This document shows, piece by piece, positions 59,707 to 64,000 of a DNA stretch of 64,000 bases (position 1 is its first letter; each line of letters begins with the position of its first letter). Made by a program: the position numbers and the translations under genes. Source of the DNA: CAVYXA01 sp963846775 (lineage in GTDB: Bacteria; Verrucomicrobiota; Verrucomicrobiia; Chthoniobacterales; UBA10450); NCBI GenBank assembly GCA_963846775.1, contig CAWJXB010000001.1:1-64000 (forward strand), in the 5' to 3' direction. The notes under the pieces were generated by a model. It had not been told where the DNA came from. It saw nothing but the letters and a program-made list of their open reading frames with translations, and searched no databases.

Positions 59707-60576
59707 ATGAAAAACGAAGTTCCAGCGATCGGGATCATCGGCGGCAGCGGGTTGTATCAAATGGAGCAGCTGCGCGATGCTACCGAAGACAGGCTCGAGA
59801 CTCCTTTTGGCGCGCCTTCGGATGTGCTGATTGGGGGGACGATTGCGGGTCGCCAGCTCTACTTTTTACCACGGCATGGGCGCGGGCATCGGATCATGCC
59901 GCACGAGTTAAATCATCGCGCAAACATTTGGGCGCTGCGCTCGCTCAACGTTCGTTGGATCATTTGCGTGACGGCGGTCGGCAGCTTGCAGGAGAAATAT
60001 GCGCCGCGGGATATTTTGTTGCCGTCGCAGTTTTATGATCGAACGAGCCTGCGCGCGGTTCACACGTTTTTCGGCGAAGGGATCGCGGCGCACATTTCAT
60101 TCGCAGATCCAATCAGTCCGGGCTTGCGCACCTTGCTGGCTGAGTCGGCTGGAAAACTTGGCCTGACGGTTCATGATGGCGGCACTTACGTGAACATGGA
60201 TGGGCCAGCATTTTCCACGCGGGCAGAATCGGAAACAAACCGACGGCACGGATTCGATGTCATCGGCATGACGAATCTCCCGGAAGCGAAACTGGCGCGG
60301 GAAGCCGAGATCGCGCTGGCCACGTTGGCGATGATTACTGATTACGATTGCTGGAAGATCGAGGAGCAACCGGTCTCGGCCCAAACCGTCTTCGGCCATT
60401 TGTTAGCAAATGCCGATACGGCCAGGAAAGTAATTGTCGATGTTGTCCCGCGCATCCCGACCGCGCCGAATTGGCCGGAGCATTTTGCGCTGGACGCGGC
60501 GCTAGTGACGGACCGGAAGCTCTGGCCGCAGGCGACCGTGGAGAAGCTGAAGCCGATTTTACAACGTTTTCTGTAG
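59707..60576 (+). CDS. mtnP: S-methyl-5'-thioadenosine phosphorylase
   Basis: Phosphorolysis of 5'-methylthioadenosine to adenine and methylthioribose 1-phosphate. 289 aa. Seen: GIIGGSGLYQMEQL, PRHGRGHRIMPHELNHRANIWAL-type segment (read as RHGRGHRIMPHELNHRANIW), TAVGSLQEKYAPRDILLPSQ, MDGPAFSTRAE and DVIGMTNLPEAKLAREAEI, all typical. The TAG stop lies in a TGTAG head of a REP-like element. No other salvage genes adjacent. Confidence 0.92.
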   Translation: MKNEVPAIGIIGGSGLYQMEQLRDATEDRLETPFGAPSDVLIGGTIAGRQLYFLPRHGRGHRIMPHELNHRANIWALRSLNVRWIICVTAVGSLQEKYAPRDILLPSQFYDRTSLRAVHTFFGEGIAAHISFADPISPGLRTLLAESAGKLGLTVHDGGTYVNMDGPAFSTRAESETNRRHGFDVIGMTNLPEAKLAREAEIALATLAMITDYDCWKIEEQPVSAQTVFGHLLANADTARKVIVDVVPRIPTAPNWPEHFALDAALVTDRKLWPQATVEKLKPILQRFL

Positions 60577-60696
60577 GGGAGGACCAAATTTGCGCCTGTG
60601 GCGTCTGGTTTGGCATCGTCTTCGGAGAAGCCGATCCACCTGCACGTGTTGGAGGTGGAACGCGTTCTCCGCAACGCGTTGCCAAACCAATGCGCC
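60571..60696 (+). repeat. REP-like element at the mtnP 3' end
   Basis: It starts with CTGTAGGGGAGG, whose TAG is the mtnP stop. Further in, GGCGTCTGGTTTGGCA (60600-60615) is mirrored by TGCCAAACCAATGCGCC (60680-60696), giving a long imperfect stem. The remaining 60697-60770 shows nothing supported. Confidence 0.5.
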
Positions 60697-60789
60697 GAAG
60701 GCGGCCAACTTTCATCTTCTCACAGTCATTGTCCTTCCCACACGCGCTCGGCCACTGAAATGCGAATCTCCAGTAGGAGGTATATAATC

Positions 60790-60963
60790 ATGTTACGTTG
60801 GGCATTAATTTTTTTCATCATCGCGCTGGTAGCAGCCGTGTTCGGATTCACCGGCATTGCCGTAGCAGCGGCAGGTGTGGCGAAGTTTCTCTTTTTCCTC
60901 TTCGTCGTGATGTTCCTGATCTTCCTGATCGCGGGAGTCGCGGCTGGACGAAAAGTGATGTAA
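60790..60963 (+). CDS. DUF1328 small membrane protein (YtjA-like)
   Basis: 57 aa, two transmembrane helices: RWALIFFIIALVAAVFGFTG and AAGVAKFLFFLFVVMFLIFL, closing with the DUF1328 ending AGVAAGRKVM. A perfect AGGAGG lies at 60775-60780, 9 nt before ATG 60790. The family is stress-linked in several bacteria but its role is unknown. It converges with the Spy-like gene 5 nt away. Confidence 0.9.
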   Translation: MLRWALIFFIIALVAAVFGFTGIAVAAAGVAKFLFFLFVVMFLIFLIAGVAAGRKVM

Positions 60964-60968
60964 CGAGG

Positions 60969-61394
60969 CTACTCAGTCGATTCGGAATCGAGCGAATTCG
61001 AGCGACCGGGCCCGCGCCGATGTTCGTGCCCGTGGCGAAAACGCGTCTTCAGATTTTTTAGCTTGGCGCGTTGTTCGTCGTTGAGGTTCGCGGCGATCTC
61101 GCGGTGCGCGTCGGAAATGATCCCGCGGACGCGTTGCCCGGTTTCCTGTCGAATCTGTTCGAGCTGCGCGGCGGTTTTGTCGATGATGGGTGAAATCTTG
61201 GCCATCTGCTCCGGTGTCAGGTCCAACTCTCGTTGCAGCCGGTTGCGCATGTGCTCAGCGAGCATTCCATGACGCGGCAGATGAAAAAAAGCGTTGCGCA
61301 TGTGAGATGCGCCGAAGAACGCTCCAGTCGTCCCGCCCGCGATGAAGACGAGGAGAAATCCCGCAATCAATTTCCATCGCAACGCACGGCTCAT
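60969..61394 (-). CDS. Spy/CpxP-like periplasmic protein
   Basis: 141 aa. An N-terminal signal/anchor helix (KLIAGFLLVFIAGGTTGAFF) leads to a helical domain with the LTxxQ-type motif LDLTPEQMAKISPIIDKTAA and a second helix pair LNDEQRAKLKNLKTRFRHG. The tail is His/Arg-rich (HGHEHRRGPGR), possibly metal-binding. It is the last gene of the ECF sigma operon (sigma, anti-sigma-like, Spy-like), with start immediately abutting the upstream stop. Confidence 0.82.
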   Translation of the reverse strand: MSRALRWKLIAGFLLVFIAGGTTGAFFGASHMRNAFFHLPRHGMLAEHMRNRLQRELDLTPEQMAKISPIIDKTAAQLEQIRQETGQRVRGIISDAHREIAANLNDEQRAKLKNLKTRFRHGHEHRRGPGRSNSLDSESTE

Positions 61395-61712
61395 CTACGG
61401 TACCTCCATTTCAATGGCAGAATCAGCGATCGCGAATGCGTTCATAAACGGCTCGTCGTTCGCGCGTTCCTGGCTCGTCTCATAAACGACCGCTGCTGAG
61501 GAGACGGCAATCACCACCGTGGCCAGAATCGCCACTCGCCGCAACAAACGAGCCACGCCGTTGTTCCCGTTAGGTGCGCCGGCCCGCCAGAGCGCAACCA
61601 CGCGCGTTTCGAATCCAAACGGCGGTTCCGCCGGCTCATCATGGATAGTCAGCGCCGCTGAGCGCAACAGACGCTCTAACCGGTTTATCTTTTTAGGAAC
61701 GACCTCTTTCAT
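61395..61712 (-). CDS. Single-TM protein, probable anti-sigma factor
   Basis: 105 aa. Cytoplasmic N-terminal part with LERLLRSAALTIHDEPAEPP, one membrane helix at about 61-77 (VAILATVVIAVSSAAVV) and a short acidic periplasmic tail. It overlaps the ECF sigma gene by 4 nt. Size, topology and position are typical for an anti-sigma factor, but the zinc-binding ZAS motif is not visible, so this is inference from context. Confidence 0.72.
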   Translation of the reverse strand: MKEVVPKKINRLERLLRSAALTIHDEPAEPPFGFETRVVALWRAGAPNGNNGVARLLRRVAILATVVIAVSSAAVVYETSQERANDEPFMNAFAIADSAIEMEVP

Positions 61713-62290
61713 GTTCTTTCTCTCGCGCCTAGCCGGTCGAGCTGCGCCTTCATTTTTCGACGCGCCCGAAACGCCCGGACTTTGACCAACGCCGCCGTCC
61801 AGCCGGTTAATTTGCGGATTTCCTCGATCGAGCGTCCCTGCAAATAAAGCAGATCAATAACCAAACGCTCAGCCGGTTTCAAAAGATCCAGAAGATGCTC
61901 GACCAATTGACGCGACGCCAATTGTTTGTCCGGCGCCAGCTCCTCCGCCGACGTGGCCAGATTTTTCACGACCGCCTCCTCTTCCTCGGTCAAATCCGCG
62001 TAACGCAATTCTGGTCTCACCTTTTCCGACTCGATCTGGTTCAGGCACGTATTCACGGCGATCCGCGACACCCAGTGTTCGATCGGCACTTTGCCCGAAA
62101 ACTGATGGAGCCTTTGAAACACTCGAATGAAAATCATTTGGCAGAGGTCCTCCTCCGGCGTTCGTTTCGCCCGATGTGAGCGCACAATTTTCGCCACCAG
62201 CGGATAGAGCCGTCGCACCAGCTCGCCAGCTGCCTTGTCATCGTGCCGCAGAGCGGCTTTGACCAGCCCGCCTGGGTCAACAACATCCAT
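61709..62290 (-). CDS. ECF RNA polymerase sigma factor
   Basis: 193 aa. Region 2 is clear (EEDLCQMIFIRVFQRLHQF, WVSRIAVNTCLNQIESEK) and region 4 has LLYLQGRSIEEIRKLTGWTA with the HTH, then KVRAFRARRKMKAQL. It belongs with the sigma24/RpoE-type family. Followed by an overlapping probable anti-sigma and a Spy-like periplasmic gene, so an envelope stress regulon is likely. No autoregulatory promoter was identified with confidence. Confidence 0.93.
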   Translation of the reverse strand: MDVVDPGGLVKAALRHDDKAAGELVRRLYPLVAKIVRSHRAKRTPEEDLCQMIFIRVFQRLHQFSGKVPIEHWVSRIAVNTCLNQIESEKVRPELRYADLTEEEEAVVKNLATSAEELAPDKQLASRQLVEHLLDLLKPAERLVIDLLYLQGRSIEEIRKLTGWTAALVKVRAFRARRKMKAQLDRLGARERT

Positions 62291-62364
62291 GGAGAGAAAA
62301 GCGCATCCACTCTTAGACTACGACCGCCCTCGATCCGTTGGGGTTACAACTTTTCAGCAGTCTC

Positions 62365-64000
62365 TTAAGACTCTGGCGACTGAAGCTTGGTCGCAAACTC
62401 GTTTGGCGGCAACTGCCGCAGGCGTTCCCACTCCTTGGCAAGTTCGTCCTGATCGTAAGCAATAAGGAACCCGGTGGCGGTGGAATAGATAGCGGCTTTG
62501 GTCGTGTGGTTGGTCATGTCTTGAATCGCTTTCCAATATGCCGCCATCTGTGGCCGGTAGCGCGCGCGCAAACTGTCGATCTTGTCCGGCGCGATCCGGT
62601 TGGTCTTCCAATCCAGAATGAAAACCTTCTTCGCTTCGGCTTGGAACAATGCAAGATCGACAATCCCTTCGAGACATCTGGTTTGATCAATTCGCCAGAG
62701 GATCGGCATTTCTTTGTGAATGATGTCCCTGGCAATCCGCCGCCGAAAATCCAAGTCGGCGGCGAGAAGTTTTTCGAGCAACTCCCATTCGCGCTTCGAG
62801 CGGGCCGCGTCCGGCGAGGCCGTTTTGTTTCGCTCGAAAATCTCTTTCCACGATTTGCCGTCCGAGTCCCAGGGCAGTTGCTGCATGAATTGGTGCCACC
62901 AAACGCCATAACGCAACGCCGGACTGAATGCCGCCGGCGTTTTCAGATTTTCCGACCAATCGCCTGCCTCGACAATTCTTTCCGTCGGCAGACGACTGGG
63001 ATTGATTGTTTGCACGAATGCGGACGCATTCTTCGCCGCGGTTTTTGCGTCAATTATCTCGGGCAATGATTGCTGGTCGATCTTATCTTTCTTCGCTTGG
63101 GCCGCTTCCTGGTGGTGCGCCGCCGTCTTCTCGCACGCGAGCGCTGCTGTTGAAACACTCAGCATGGTTGCCCAATTCGTTTCGCGTTCATCGGCGCGAA
63201 ACCATTTCATTTGCGAGGAGCTATGCACTTGGCCGTTTCTCTTCGCAAATAATTTATGGTCGGCCGCCAGAACCAGCGTGTGACGGGCACGCGTCAACGC
63301 GACATAGAGGAGGCGCTCCATCTCCTGGCGTTCTTCAAGCTGGAGCATTTCCTCGAGCTCCTTGACGTCACCTTTATCGAGAAGCAGTCTTACCTTTTCG
63401 TTCTTCTTGTCGTGAATCAACCGCGGGTAGCGGGGCGATGGAAAATGAACTTCGCGGGAGAGAAACGGCACGATCACAGCCTGCCATTCTGACCCTTTGG
63501 CTTTTTGCGATGTGATCAGTTGAATTGCATCCCGGGTCGAGGGCCGGACTTCGCGCGCATCGTAAAAATGCACGCGCAATGATTCCGCAAACTCGCTCAA
63601 CGTCATGCCTTCCGCTTCCGCCGTGGCCGCAACCGCCAGCAACGCATCCAGCTCACTGTTCAAATCGTCAAAATCTTCTTCTGGTAAGGCGCGGAGGCGT
63701 TCCGCCAATTTCGTTTGTTCAACCAGAACGGTCGCTGCTTCAAATAACGACTGGCTCAGGATCGACAACCGCGTTTGGGCAAGCAGGGTCAATTTCCGGA
63801 CGACGACACCGGAACCGCTCGTGAGGGTTTCGATTTGAAAACGGTCGCCGAATCCTTTGGAGAAGACGGCCAGATCGTGATCAGAAATGCCAAATACTTC
63901 ACGCAACACTCCGACGATTTCGTAACTGCACTGCGGATCCGCCATGATCGTCATCAGCGCGGTGAACCAGGCGTAGGCCGGGCTATCGCCCTTGAGTTCC
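62365..64000 (-). CDS. AddA/UvrD-like helicase-nuclease, N-terminus beyond window
   Basis: Open frame through position 64000, 545 residues visible. The helicase part has SF1 motif V/VI elements: LITSQKAKGSEWQAVIVPFL and ERLLYVALTRARHTLVLAAD. The C-terminus is a RecB-type PD-(D/E)XK nuclease: CLEGIVDLALFQAEAKKVFI then LDWKTNR, followed by YRPQMAAYWKAI (QxxxY type). This is the AddA-like subunit of a recombination helicase-nuclease. Its AddB partner and Walker A lie outside. The start lies beyond the right edge. Confidence 0.9.
   Translation of the reverse strand, partial: ELKGDSPAYAWFTALMTIMADPQCSYEIVGVLREVFGISDHDLAVFSKGFGDRFQIETLTSGSGVVVRKLTLLAQTRLSILSQSLFEAATVLVEQTKLAERLRALPEEDFDDLNSELDALLAVAATAEAEGMTLSEFAESLRVHFYDAREVRPSTRDAIQLITSQKAKGSEWQAVIVPFLSREVHFPSPRYPRLIHDKKNEKVRLLLDKGDVKELEEMLQLEERQEMERLLYVALTRARHTLVLAADHKLFAKRNGQVHSSSQMKWFRADERETNWATMLSVSTAALACEKTAAHHQEAAQAKKDKIDQQSLPEIIDAKTAAKNASAFVQTINPSRLPTERIVEAGDWSENLKTPAAFSPALRYGVWWHQFMQQLPWDSDGKSWKEIFERNKTASPDAARSKREWELLEKLLAADLDFRRRIARDIIHKEMPILWRIDQTRCLEGIVDLALFQAEAKKVFILDWKTNRIAPDKIDSLRARYRPQMAAYWKAIQDMTNHTTKAAIYSTATGFLIAYDQDELAKEWERLRQLPPNEFATKLQSPES

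Noticed and set aside
10..61580. GCCTAAC / GTTAGGC heptamer seen many times
   Set aside because: I counted roughly 16 copies where about 8 are expected, and the 6-mer CCTAAC is not above expectation. Much weaker than GTCGATCTT and not convincing without a background model.

Overview
The window looks like a chromosomal segment of a soil-type Verrucomicrobia bacterium (Chthoniobacterales / Udaeobacter-like is my best guess). The basis is the moderately high GC, the mix of Gram-negative envelope genes with several PilT paralogues, the style of the housekeeping proteins, and intergenic spacers full of REP palindromes and short tandem repeats. No rRNA, tRNA, CRISPR array, prophage or insertion sequence with a recognisable transposase was seen. 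Placement is inference; a marker-gene phylogeny would settle it.

Layout. 1-2.6 kb: a minus-strand cluster of a candidate 28-residue membrane peptide, a response regulator and two PilT-type ATPases. 2.6-5.3 kb: an SDR epimerase, a small wHTH-like protein, an orphan ABC ATPase and a decayed four-helix-bundle gene. 5.3-16.1 kb: isoprenoid, lipid and nucleotide housekeeping (dxs, xseB, dgt, fabD, ispD), a methyltransferase, a Lon-substrate-domain protein and a frameshifted MFS/spermidine-synthase fusion. 16.2-20.2 kb: a two-gene signalling module, a TRAFs-binding/SLOG-like/class III cyclase protein followed by a DUF4062-TM-TPR protein. 20.4-25.4 kb: aroE, an acyl-CoA dehydrogenase and a FadJ-type multienzyme. 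25.5-35.8 kb: mgtE, a Gfo/Idh oxidoreductase, rpmB, a large unknown protein, an M23 peptidase, membrane proteins, a CHAP-like protein, a GT39-type glycosyltransferase and nagA. 36-39 kb: two more PilT genes separated by two copies of an element with terminal inverted repeats; one copy carries a GxxExxY (PD-(D/E)XK superfamily) gene and the other is empty. 39-49.7 kb: a YqjD/YqjE-like envelope stress operon, infA, a frameshifted DUF393/lipase-maturation fusion, moaB/mog, a family B DNA polymerase with a degenerate exonuclease, a yefM/yoeB pair, cysE and glgB. 49.8-64 kb: a pseudopilin, xseA, ruvB, an RsbW-like kinase, an AraC regulator, dnaN, a GT9 enzyme, miaB, mtnP, DUF1328, an ECF sigma/anti-sigma/Spy-like operon and the 3' part of an AddA-like helicase-nuclease.

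Two genome-scale patterns stand out. First, the 9-mer GTCGATCTT (extended consensus ATTGTCGATCTTGC) occurs exactly about 33 times on both strands, in several reading frames and in spacers. Chance predicts well under one copy, so it resembles a DNA uptake sequence or another chromosomal address motif; the four PilT-like ATPases would fit an uptake machine. Second, many spacers hold compact inverted elements whose ends are either REP hairpins with a GTAG head or arrays of 7-9 bp tandem repeats. These sit exactly at gene ends, often supply the stop codon, and in three cases lie in frame inside conserved genes.

Three genes are broken by one apparent frameshift or by decay (10345-13183, 40614-42471, 4958-5278). 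The first two could be sequencing errors.
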